Shown here piece after piece: positions 44,900 through 52,441 of a DNA stretch of 64,000 nucleotides. The notes beneath the pieces are model-generated. The model was not told where the DNA came from and searched no databases. It worked only from the letters and a program-made list of their open reading frames with translations. The translations under genes and the position numbers were made by a program. The stretch's first letter is position 1, and each line of letters starts with the position of its first letter. Origin of the DNA: Halomonas ventosae (GTDB lineage Bacteria; Pseudomonadota; Gammaproteobacteria; Pseudomonadales; Halomonadaceae); the NCBI RefSeq assembly GCF_004361885.1, contig NZ_SNWH01000002.1:62001-126000 (forward strand), written 5' to 3'.

Positions 44900-45086
44900 C
44901 GGTCTTGCTGCCCTCGCTGGCACCGCCGTTACGGACCCAGTCATCCACTTCGCCGCGCTTGAACTTCCACAGCCGCCCGATGCGGTGGGCGGGCATTGCC
45001 CGCTCGGAGATCCAGCGATAGACGGTGTCGCGCTTCACGCCAAGGTACTCGCCGATCTCATCGACGGAGAGCCAACGGTCTTCCAT
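44892..45086 (-). CDS. Excisionase/AlpA-like helix-turn-helix protein
   Basis: The 64-residue protein is almost entirely one MerR-like winged helix (WLSVDEIGEYLGVKRDTVYRWISERAMPAHRIGRLWKFKRGEVDDWV). Such proteins act as excisionases or regulators. It is the first gene of the BREX operon and overlaps brxA. It is not the WYL-type BrxR regulator known from other BREX loci. It may control the operon or be a remnant of mobility functions. Confidence 0.75.
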   Translation of the reverse strand: MEDRWLSVDEIGEYLGVKRDTVYRWISERAMPAHRIGRLWKFKRGEVDDWVRNGGASEGSKTDA

Positions 45087-45321
45087 GGTGGGGTGGTCCC
45101 GGCTATAAGATTAAACCCATTTTAAGCGAGTCTAGCCGAGCTTGGTCGATTATCGAACCGTTGGAGTCGATCTTGCTCTTGGAAGGTGGGCGGTAGATCC
45201 CAGGCAAAGCGTGTGATCGGCTAGCCGTCGGCAATCAGCGCCAGCGTCAGGATCACCAGGCCCCAGGGAACTGGGCCCACTCATCAGCGGATTGAGGTAT
45301 CGCTGTGAGGCGCCCGCGGGA
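45087..45321. promoter_or_regulatory. Region upstream of the BREX operon
   Basis: This 235-bp region lies between the BREX start and the iadA end. It holds an odd palindrome TCGAT-T-ATCGA (45146-45156) about 60 bp before the HTH start, and AT-rich sequence suited to a minus-strand promoter (TAAAAT near 45121). A small GC hairpin (45258-45279) may end iadA from the other side of the boundary. No integrase, tRNA or direct-repeat attachment site is visible. Confidence 0.4.
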
Positions 45322-46497
45322 CTACGCCGAGCCATCGCTGGCATAGAGTCGCTTCCCGGCCACGAAGGTCTGTCGTGGCTGGAGCTCGCCATCGAGCAGG
45401 GTCACATCGGCGTCGAAACCGACGGCCAGGCGGCCCTTGCGCTCTTGCAGTCCCAGCACCCGGGCCACATGGCCCGAGATCAGGCCCAGGGCCTGGTCGA
45501 GTGGCAGCACCTGCTCGCGGACCAGGCGCTGCCAGTCGCCGATCAGGGCGGTGTTGCGGGCCACCCGCATGCCCAGGTAGGCGCCCTTGGCATCGAACTC
45601 GGGCAGGCTGCCGTTGCAGTCGGAGCTCATGGTGATGAACTCGACCGGCACGCCTCGCTCGAGCAGGTACGACACCGCCTCGAAGGCGGAGATATCCTCC
45701 TCGCCGACCTCGTCGAAGGCGGTGACGTCCACGCAGGCCTCGAATCCCAGTGCATAGTCGGCGGCCTCCTCGAGCAGGGCGCGATGGCGATTGACGTGGG
45801 TGGGGATCACCTGGTCGGCGGGGATCTCGGTCTCGGCGAGCAGCCGGCGCAACGGCTCCAGGCCGCGCCTGCCGTCACCGACATGGAAGTGGCAGATGCC
45901 GCGCTTGCCGGCCAGCATGGCACCGACGCGTACCTCGCTGACCAGTCGCTCGATCTCGTCCTGGCGCGGCTGGCTCGAACGGTGGTCCGAGATCGCCAGC
46001 TCGCCCAGGCCGATGACCTCGGGGATCCAGGCCAGGTCGCGCTGCAGGTCGCCGGTCAGGGTCGGGGGTGGCACGCGATACGACCCCGTGTACATGTAGG
46101 CCGCGATACCTTCGGCCCTGAGCCCGCGGACCTTGGCGAGCAGGTCCGCCGGGGAACGGCTGATGCCGTCGGTGCCCAGCACCCCTACCACGGTGGCGAT
46201 GCCCATGGCGGCGATCTCCTCGGCGGTGATCTCGGGGCAGCGATTGCCGCAGCCGCCCTCGCCGCCACCCCCCGTCACGTGGACGTGCTGGTCGATGAAG
46301 GCGGGCACGGCGATCAGCTCGCGCGCCTCGACTACCTCGACCGGCCAGCCTACCGGAACCTCGAGGTCGCGCCCCAGGGCGGCGATTCGTCCATCGGCGA
46401 TCAGCAGCTCGGTCGCCTCGAGAGGTTCCGGGGCGAAGATGCGCCCGACACGCAGCAGGGTCAGCAGGGGGGCATGTGGATCATCGAGGGACATCAT
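45322..46497 (-). CDS. iadA: Isoaspartyl dipeptidase
   Basis: IadA cleaves beta-Asp dipeptides; with cyanophycinase it releases Asp and Arg from beta-Asp-Arg. The 391-residue amidohydrolase has the metal site DQHVHVTGGGGEGG, the TVVGVLGTDGISRS segment and the histidines of CHFHVGDG and PTHVNRH. The ATG at 46497 overlaps the cphA stop, so the gene is the third of the cphB-cphA-iadA operon. Confidence 0.92.
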   Translation of the reverse strand: MMSLDDPHAPLLTLLRVGRIFAPEPLEATELLIADGRIAALGRDLEVPVGWPVEVVEARELIAVPAFIDQHVHVTGGGGEGGCGNRCPEITAEEIAAMGIATVVGVLGTDGISRSPADLLAKVRGLRAEGIAAYMYTGSYRVPPPTLTGDLQRDLAWIPEVIGLGELAISDHRSSQPRQDEIERLVSEVRVGAMLAGKRGICHFHVGDGRRGLEPLRRLLAETEIPADQVIPTHVNRHRALLEEAADYALGFEACVDVTAFDEVGEEDISAFEAVSYLLERGVPVEFITMSSDCNGSLPEFDAKGAYLGMRVARNTALIGDWQRLVREQVLPLDQALGLISGHVARVLGLQERKGRLAVGFDADVTLLDGELQPRQTFVAGKRLYASDGSA

Positions 46498-49154
46498 GGC
46501 GCCTTATCAATGGGATCAATGGGGGCAGCATCAGTGGAGGCAGTCGGCGCTGGCGGCGAGAAGCGCCGGCCCCGGAAGCGCTCGATGGCGCCGGCGATGT
46601 CATCGATCAAGAGCACCAGCAGGTCACCCTGGCTCGCCTCGTCGAAGGCCCTGTCGACGGCCTGGGCCTCCTCCATGATGATCTCCACCCGGCAGGCGCC
46701 CGCCACGGATTCGGCACCGTCGCGCAGCAGGCCGGCGGCCTCGCCGGGGGGGCGCCCGCGGGAATCGGTCTCGTAGATGTAGACGATGTCGTGCATGCGG
46801 GCGAGCAGTGTGCCCAGGCTGACGAGGTCCTCGTCGCGGCGGTTGCCCGGGGCGCTGGCCACGCCGATGCGCCGCCCGGCCGGGATCGCGCTCACCAGTT
46901 CGCTCAATGCCTCCAGCGCCGGCACGTTGTGGCCGTAGTCGATCAGCACCTTCATGCCCTCGGCCTCGATAAGGTTGGTGCGGCCGGGGTTCTGCCCCGG
47001 GCTGGGATGGAAGGTCTGCAGGCCCATCTGGATGTCGGCGATGGAGAGCCCCAGGGCATAGGCCGCGGCGCTGGCGGCCAGGGCATTGGCGACGTTGAAG
47101 CGGGCGTGGCCCTCGAAGGTGATCGGCACGTCCACCACCGGGATCACCTCGGCCTCGACATGCCCCTGGCGCATCACGATGCGCTCGTTGTGGACGGTGA
47201 AGGCCATCCCGTGTTCGCGGACATGCTGGCGGACCGGCCGCGAGTCGGGGTCCATGGTGAAGAAGATGGTCTCGCCCCGCGCCCACTCCTGGCCGGCCAG
47301 GACCCGCGGGTCGTCGGCATTGAGCACGGCGGTGCCGCTCTTGCTCACGGCGTCGATCACCACCGTCTTGCAGCGGGCCAGCTCGTCGAGGGTGTGGATC
47401 TCGTGCTCGCCAAGGTGGTCGCTTGCGATGTTGAGCAGCACCCCCACGTCGCATTCGTCGAAGCCCAGCCCGCGGCGCATGATGCCGCCCCGGGCGACCT
47501 CGAGGACGGCGGTCTCGACGGTGGGCTCGCGCAGCACGATGGCCGCCGCCTGGGGGCCGCTGTAGTCGCCGCGCATGATGACGTGGTTGTCGATCTCGAT
47601 GGCGCCGGTACAGGCCATGCCCACGTTGCGTCCCGCATGGCGCAGCAGGTGGGAGATCAGGCGCACCGTGGTGGTCTTGCCATTGGTGCCGGTGACCGCG
47701 ACGATGGGAATGCGCGCATTGCTCTCGGGGTCGGGGAAGAGCATGTCGACCACATGGTGGCCGACATCGCGACCGCTGCCGTGGGTGGGCGAGATATGCA
47801 TGCGAAAGCCGGGGCCGGCATTGACCTCCACCACGCCGGCGGATTGCTCCTCCAGCGGCCGGCTCAGGGTCTCGGCGAGCAGGTCGATGCCGATGATATC
47901 AAGGCCCACCAGGCGCGCGATGCGCTCCGCCGCGTACTTCACCTCGGGGTGGACGTCGTCGGTCACGTCGGTGGCCGTGCCCCCCGTGCTCAGGTTGGCG
48001 GTGGGCTTGAGGTAGACCATCTCGCCGGCGGGAATCACGCTCTGCAGGGTCAGGTTCTGCTGGTCGATCATCCGCTCGGACTGCTCGTCGAGCACGATCT
48101 GGGTGAGCAGGTTCTCGTGGCCGACACCGCGGCGCGGGTCGCGGTTCTCCCTTTCCACGAGGGCCTGCAGGGTGGTGGCCCCGTCGCCGATCACATGGGC
48201 CGGACGGCGCCGGGCGGCGGCCACCAGCTTGCCGTCGATGACCAGCAGGCGATGGTCCTCGCCGCGGACATACTGCTCGACGATCACCGAGGGGTTGCGG
48301 TGGGAGGCGATCTCGAAGGCCTCGCGCAGGGCGTGGTCATCCTCGATGTTGGTGCTCACGCCGCGGCCGTGGTTGCCGATCAGGGGCTTGGTCGCCACCG
48401 GATAACCGATGTAGCGCGCCGCCTCCAGCGCCTCCTCGAAGGAGCCGCACACCTGGCCCTGGGGCACCGGGATGCCGGCGTCGCCGAGGATCTGCTTGGT
48501 CCAGTCCTTGTCGTCGGCGATGCTGTAGCCGATCAGGTCGGTCTGGCAGGTTACCGTGGCCTGGATGCGCTTCTGGCGGTGGCCGTGACCCAGCTGGATG
48601 TAGCTGCTCTCCTCGCTGAGCCGGGTGTAGGGGATGTCGCGGCGTACGGCAGCGTCGACGATGGAGGCGGTGGAGGGGCCCAGCATGTGGTCGTCGCGCA
48701 CCTGCCTGAGGCGCTCGAGGATCGGCTCCATGTCGATCGGCTCGTCGTTGAACAGCCGTGCGACGAGGTCCACTGCCTCGACCCCTGCCGCCAGTCCGCA
48801 GGCCTCGTCGCGGTAACGGTAGACGACGTTGTAGATACCGGTCTCGTAGGAGTCGATGGTCTTGCCGTAACCGACCGAGAAGCCGATCAGGTTCTGCAGT
48901 TCGATGACCACGTGCTCGACCACGTGGCCGGCCCAGGTGCCGCGCTCCAGGCGCTCCAGGAAGCCGCCGGGCCGGCCCACCGAGCAGCGATGCTCTTGAA
49001 GGCTGGGGATCAGGGTGGTGAGGCGCCCGACGATGCCGGGAACGGTGTCGCTGGGTCGCTCCTCCAGCTCTTCGATGTCCAGGCGCATGAAGATGGCGCG
49101 GTAGCGGCTGTAGTAGTTGGGACCACGCAAGGCGCGGTGTTCGAGGATCTTCAT
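46494..49154 (-). CDS. cphA: Cyanophycin synthetase
   Basis: CphA polymerises Asp and Arg into cyanophycin (multi-L-arginyl-poly-L-aspartate), a nitrogen reserve, using ATP. The 886-residue enzyme starts MKILEHRALRGPNYYSRYRAI, continues with an ATP-grasp domain (VATKPLIGNHGRGVSTNI, EQYVRGEDHRLLVIDGKLVAA) and ends with a Mur-ligase-like domain (VAVTGTNGKTTTVRLI). Its ATG overlaps the cphB stop and its stop overlaps the iadA start. Confidence 0.95.
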   Translation of the reverse strand: MKILEHRALRGPNYYSRYRAIFMRLDIEELEERPSDTVPGIVGRLTTLIPSLQEHRCSVGRPGGFLERLERGTWAGHVVEHVVIELQNLIGFSVGYGKTIDSYETGIYNVVYRYRDEACGLAAGVEAVDLVARLFNDEPIDMEPILERLRQVRDDHMLGPSTASIVDAAVRRDIPYTRLSEESSYIQLGHGHRQKRIQATVTCQTDLIGYSIADDKDWTKQILGDAGIPVPQGQVCGSFEEALEAARYIGYPVATKPLIGNHGRGVSTNIEDDHALREAFEIASHRNPSVIVEQYVRGEDHRLLVIDGKLVAAARRRPAHVIGDGATTLQALVERENRDPRRGVGHENLLTQIVLDEQSERMIDQQNLTLQSVIPAGEMVYLKPTANLSTGGTATDVTDDVHPEVKYAAERIARLVGLDIIGIDLLAETLSRPLEEQSAGVVEVNAGPGFRMHISPTHGSGRDVGHHVVDMLFPDPESNARIPIVAVTGTNGKTTTVRLISHLLRHAGRNVGMACTGAIEIDNHVIMRGDYSGPQAAAIVLREPTVETAVLEVARGGIMRRGLGFDECDVGVLLNIASDHLGEHEIHTLDELARCKTVVIDAVSKSGTAVLNADDPRVLAGQEWARGETIFFTMDPDSRPVRQHVREHGMAFTVHNERIVMRQGHVEAEVIPVVDVPITFEGHARFNVANALAASAAAYALGLSIADIQMGLQTFHPSPGQNPGRTNLIEAEGMKVLIDYGHNVPALEALSELVSAIPAGRRIGVASAPGNRRDEDLVSLGTLLARMHDIVYIYETDSRGRPPGEAAGLLRDGAESVAGACRVEIIMEEAQAVDRAFDEASQGDLLVLLIDDIAGAIERFRGRRFSPPAPTASTDAAPIDPIDKAP

Positions 49155-50002
49155 GCGGATTCTCCCCGGGTGGCGGCGGCGAGGGTGTCGGGGGCAAGAT
49201 AACGACGCTCCTCGATGTCGAAGCCATGGCCGCTGACCAGCGCATGCAGGATCAGGTGCTCGATGGCCACCGCTTCGCCCATCGATAGCTCGGCGATGTT
49301 CGAGCTCGCCAGGTCGCGGCTGTCGACCAGGATGACATGCCCGGTGCCGATGGCTTCTAGCACCCTGTTCGGGTGAATGATCACCGCGGCATCCTCGCCC
49401 AGCCCCACGCCCAGGTACTCGGGGTTGCTCGCCCCGACCTCCATCAGTCGCGTGAAGCGTCCGCGCTCGAGGAAGTGACTGTCGATGACCAGGCCATCGA
49501 CGAAGCCCAGGCCAAAGGTCATGTTGACGGCCCCCTTGCGCAGGGCATCGGCGGCGGCGCCGTTGTAGATCATGGTACCCGGCATGGCCGCGGCACCGGC
49601 ACTGGTTCCGGCCACGACGGCGCCCTCCTGCAGGCGTTGGCGAATGGTGTTCAGCACCGGGGAGCCACCCAGCACATTGGTCAGGCGCAGCTGGTCACCG
49701 CCGGTGAAGAAGATGACGCCGCTCTGCTCGATGCGGCGAAGGGTATCGGCTTCAGCCGCCTGGCGGCGATCGCGGATGCTCAGTGAATGCACGCGGCTGG
49801 CGCCCAGACGCGAGAAGGCCCCTTCGTAATCGGCCAGCACTTCGTCGGGAATGCCGCTCGCGGTGGCGATAACGGCGACTTCGTCACGGCCTTCAGGGGC
49901 CAGGGCGAAGACCCGTCTCAGTATCTCGAGATCGGAGGTCCTGTCCTCGGCGCCGCCGATGGCTACGATGTGGCCGGGTGCCATGGAGTGTGGGGAATCC
50001 AT
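49151..50002 (-). CDS. cphB: Cyanophycinase
   Basis: CphB is a serine peptidase that degrades cyanophycin to beta-Asp-Arg dipeptides. The 283-residue protein has the S51-family nucleophile motif AGTSAGAAAMPG, FFTGGDQLRL and the segment GLGFVDGLVIDSHFLERGR. The first ATG (50002) gives MDSPHSMAPGHIVAIGGAED; a second at codon 7 is also possible. It heads the cyanophycin operon. Confidence 0.92.
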   Translation of the reverse strand: MDSPHSMAPGHIVAIGGAEDRTSDLEILRRVFALAPEGRDEVAVIATASGIPDEVLADYEGAFSRLGASRVHSLSIRDRRQAAEADTLRRIEQSGVIFFTGGDQLRLTNVLGGSPVLNTIRQRLQEGAVVAGTSAGAAAMPGTMIYNGAAADALRKGAVNMTFGLGFVDGLVIDSHFLERGRFTRLMEVGASNPEYLGVGLGEDAAVIIHPNRVLEAIGTGHVILVDSRDLASSNIAELSMGEAVAIEHLILHALVSGHGFDIEERRYLAPDTLAAATRGESA

Positions 50003-50198
50003 AACCTATTCGTCTCCCAGTGACGCCTTGCAGTGACGCCTTGGCGCCGATGCAGAATCACTTCTGCGTGAAATATCCGCCGAATGGCAGGCTGCGTGCC
50101 GCTTTGGCTTTCACTTATAACAGGCATCTCGGCACGGGGCACGTGCTTGCTGTCGCGCTTGCAACGATCGACAGTATCGCCGCCCTATGCCGTTCGCC
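50003..50198. promoter_or_regulatory. Region upstream of cphB
   Basis: This region should hold the cphB promoter. The only striking structure is a perfect tandem duplication of the 13-mer CAGTGACGCCTTG (50018-50043), 16 bp before the cphB ATG, which may place a repeated site or affect translation initiation. No gene is seen. Confidence 0.4.
50018..50043. repeat. Tandem 13-bp duplication
   Basis: CAGTGACGCCTTG is repeated twice without spacer, just upstream of cphB. Confidence 0.85.
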
Positions 50199-50322
50199 CT
50201 ACAGGGCAAAGAAGGCGCTCAAGACCCGACTTTCGCTCAAGATCAGCACCCCCCATCAGCGGGTTGCCGGGGAGTGCCGAGAGCGGCCCCCAGCCGGGGT
50301 TGGGCAGATCGCGCTCGCTCAT
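50199..50322 (-). pseudogene. norE-like (cytochrome oxidase subunit III family) remnant
   Basis: Starting at an ATG that overlaps the preceding stop (ATGA at 50322), the frame encodes PNPGWGPLSALPGNPLM, then with one G removed from a six-G tract (50249-50254) continues GVLILSESRVLSAFFAL and a stop. This resembles the start of COX3/NorE proteins (NPLMWVLIxSELxVF). About 150 further residues with four spans are missing. I call it a truncated, frameshifted remnant. Confidence 0.5.
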
Positions 50323-50759
50323 CCGTCTGCCAGCGTCACCCGGGCACCGCCGAAGGTCAGGCTGCGCGGGTTAGCCACCGGCTGGTTGGATGTCAGGCGA
50401 GTGATGCCCACCCCGCAGCGTGCCACCATCCAGATCAAACAGGCGGTGAAGTAGACGTAGCCCAGCGCCCAGGGAGCCATGGGGGGAACTCCCAGCAGCC
50501 CCAACAGTTGCCAGCTGGCGACGAAGAGCCCACCGCCCAGCACGCCCAGCCAGAAGGTGCGGATCTGGAACTGCAGGTGGCTCTGTACCCAGGGCTCGGC
50601 ATGGCAGCGCTTGAGGTGGGCGATCAGCACGCCGATGGGGGCGGTGACCACGGTGAGCACGCTGCCCAGGAAGAGCATGTAGACGATGATCGCCGCACCG
50701 CGGCCACGGGCGGCCTTGTCGGCGTTGACGGACCCTTGGTGGGCCAGGGTGTGGGACAT
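50319..50759 (-). CDS. Small membrane protein, DUF4870-like
   Basis: The 146-residue protein has three membrane segments (about 22-45, 67-85 and 95-115), with AHLKRCHAEPWVQSHLQFQIRTFW between the first two, as in DUF4870 proteins. It is translationally coupled to the norE remnant and preceded by an NsrR-like box (50782-50804), so it probably belongs to the NO response. Molecular role unknown. Confidence 0.65.
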   Translation of the reverse strand: MSHTLAHQGSVNADKAARGRGAAIIVYMLFLGSVLTVVTAPIGVLIAHLKRCHAEPWVQSHLQFQIRTFWLGVLGGGLFVASWQLLGLLGVPPMAPWALGYVYFTACLIWMVARCGVGITRLTSNQPVANPRSLTFGGARVTLADG

Positions 50760-50781
50760 GGAACACCTCGTATACGGCTAA

Positions 50782-50804
50782 TTAATGTATTTAAGATACC
50801 ACTA
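50782..50804 (-). promoter_or_regulatory. NsrR-like box upstream of the DUF4870-like gene
   Basis: The core ATGTATTTAAGATAC shares the ATGTAT..GATAC skeleton with the norC operator, though its outer positions match less well. It lies about 25-45 bp before the ATG at 50759, in promoter position. Confidence 0.45.
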
Positions 50805-50856
50805 TAGCGGCAGATGCAGCGAATTTTCCTGGCCTGGATCAAGACCCCCGGTCGAA

Positions 50857-50890
50857 AACGCGACGGCCACCCGCAGGTGGCCGTCGCGTT
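50857..50890 (-). terminator. Strong terminator after narK1
   Basis: A perfect 15-bp stem (50857-50871 with 50876-50890) with a 4-base loop is followed on the minus strand by TTTTCG. It lies 16 bp after the narK1 stop. Confidence 0.88.
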
Positions 50891-50905
50891 CAACATGACG
50901 CGGGC

Positions 50906-52258
50906 TCACTCCTGGGTCTGGTGTGTCCGCTTGTGTTTGGCATACGCTTCGGCCGGTTCCTGGATCTCCGGCAGGTAGCGATAGCGCTCCTCGCCGAGTT
51001 CGGGAACCCGGCGGCGCTCCATGCGGCGGATGGCTCCGTGCATCCAGGTCAGTGAGATTGCCACCAGTACGAACAGCACCATGTAGGAGCTGGTCCAGAT
51101 GCCGGTGAGATCGAGCACCACGCCGAACAGGATCGGCAGGAAGAAGCCCCCCAGGCCGCCGATCATGCCGACCAGGCCGCCCACCGAGCCGACGTTCTCC
51201 GGATAGTAGACCGGGATATGCTTGTAGACGGCGGCCTTGCCCAGCGACATGAAGAAGCCCAGCAGCACGGTGAGCATCACCACGCCCCACAACGGCATGG
51301 CCAGGGTGAAGGCGATCTCGCCCTCCTTGCCCTGGACGACGTAGCGGGTCTCGGGATAGGCGAGGAAGAACAGGCACACCAGCGAGGCGATGAAGGTCAG
51401 GTACATGATCGCCCGGGCACCATAGCGGTCGGACATCCACCCGCCGAGGGCGCGGAAGACGCTGGCCGGCAGGGTATAGAGGGCCGCCAGCGAGCCGGCC
51501 ACGGCGATGCTGACGTCATAGGCACCGACATAGTAGCGTGGCAGGTAGGAAGCCAGGGCGACGAAGGCGCCGAACACGAAGAAGTAGTAGAGGGCGAAGC
51601 GCCATACCTGCAGGTGCCTGAGTGGCTCCAGCTGTTCCCGGGTGGAGGACCCCTTGCCGCCCTGGCCGCGCCGGGCGCGGGTCAGCGGGTCCTCCTTGGA
51701 GAACACCCAGAAGCCCACGGCAACCACCGTCAGCACGATGGCGTAGACCACCGCGGTCTGCTCCCATCCCAGCGCCAGCAGCAGGAAAGGCGCGCCGAAG
51801 TTGGTCACCGCTGCCCCCGCGTTGCCGGCGCCGAAGATGCCCAGTGCGGTGCCCTGCTTCTCCTTCTCGAACCAGTAGGAGGTGTAGGCGATGCCGACGA
51901 TGAAGGAGCCCCCGGCCAGGCCCACGCCGAGCGCCGCGACCAGGAACATGGCGTAGGTTTCGACATAGGAGAGCATGAAGACGCAGGCCGCGGTGATCAG
52001 CATCAGCAGGCTGAAGACGCGTCGGCCGCCGAACTGCTCGGTCCAGATGCCCAGGAAGATGCGGCTGATCGAGCCAGTCAGTATCGGCGTGGCGATCAGG
52101 ATGCCGAACTGGGTCTCGTTGAGCCCCAGGTCGCGCTGGATCTGCACGCCGATGATGGAAAAGATCGTCCACACCGCGAAGCAGGTGGTAAAGGCCAGGG
52201 TGCTGAGCCCCAGTGCCCGGTACTGCTGGGGACGGGTGACCCCCTCGAGATGTTTCAT
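50906..52258 (-). CDS. narK1: NarK1-type nitrate transporter (MFS)
   Basis: The 450-residue major facilitator protein has twelve spans and the nitrate-porter features TFTTCFAVWTIFSIIGVQI-like start, the nitrate signature GLAGGSFIVGIAYTSYW and GVGLAGG..GNAGAAVTNF repeats. It resembles NarK type I (nitrate/proton symport). The ATG at 52258 is preferred; upstream residues would cover the Dnr box. It has its own promoter region and terminator, and lies after narK2. Confidence 0.88.
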   Translation of the reverse strand: MKHLEGVTRPQQYRALGLSTLAFTTCFAVWTIFSIIGVQIQRDLGLNETQFGILIATPILTGSISRIFLGIWTEQFGGRRVFSLLMLITAACVFMLSYVETYAMFLVAALGVGLAGGSFIVGIAYTSYWFEKEKQGTALGIFGAGNAGAAVTNFGAPFLLLALGWEQTAVVYAIVLTVVAVGFWVFSKEDPLTRARRGQGGKGSSTREQLEPLRHLQVWRFALYYFFVFGAFVALASYLPRYYVGAYDVSIAVAGSLAALYTLPASVFRALGGWMSDRYGARAIMYLTFIASLVCLFFLAYPETRYVVQGKEGEIAFTLAMPLWGVVMLTVLLGFFMSLGKAAVYKHIPVYYPENVGSVGGLVGMIGGLGGFFLPILFGVVLDLTGIWTSSYMVLFVLVAISLTWMHGAIRRMERRRVPELGEERYRYLPEIQEPAEAYAKHKRTHQTQE

Positions 52259-52322
52259 GGTATTCCCCTCAGACGAAGCATGAATGGTGCTGTTCAGTGT
52301 GGTGGAGACCCGGCGGAAGACC

Positions 52323-52336
52323 TTGACTTGCATCAG
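52323..52336 (-). promoter_or_regulatory. Dnr/Anr box upstream of narK1
   Basis: On the minus strand CTGATGCAAGTCAA matches TTGAT-N4-GTCAA at nine of ten positions, 65 bp before the start. Confidence 0.6.
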
Positions 52337-52441
52337 GCACCTGCCGCCGATACCACCGCTGTGCTAAGCCTTACCCCCTTCTGGCAAGCTGTGGGGAGTG
52401 GCTAGCCACCACCGGGCCCCGAGGCCCGGTGGTGTGGTTCC

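Noticed and set aside
45238-45296. Minus-strand stretch encoding GPVPWGLVILTLALIADG and a stop
   Set aside because: It looks like the end of a membrane protein, but a stop lies directly before it and only 19 codons are open, so no gene can be supported.
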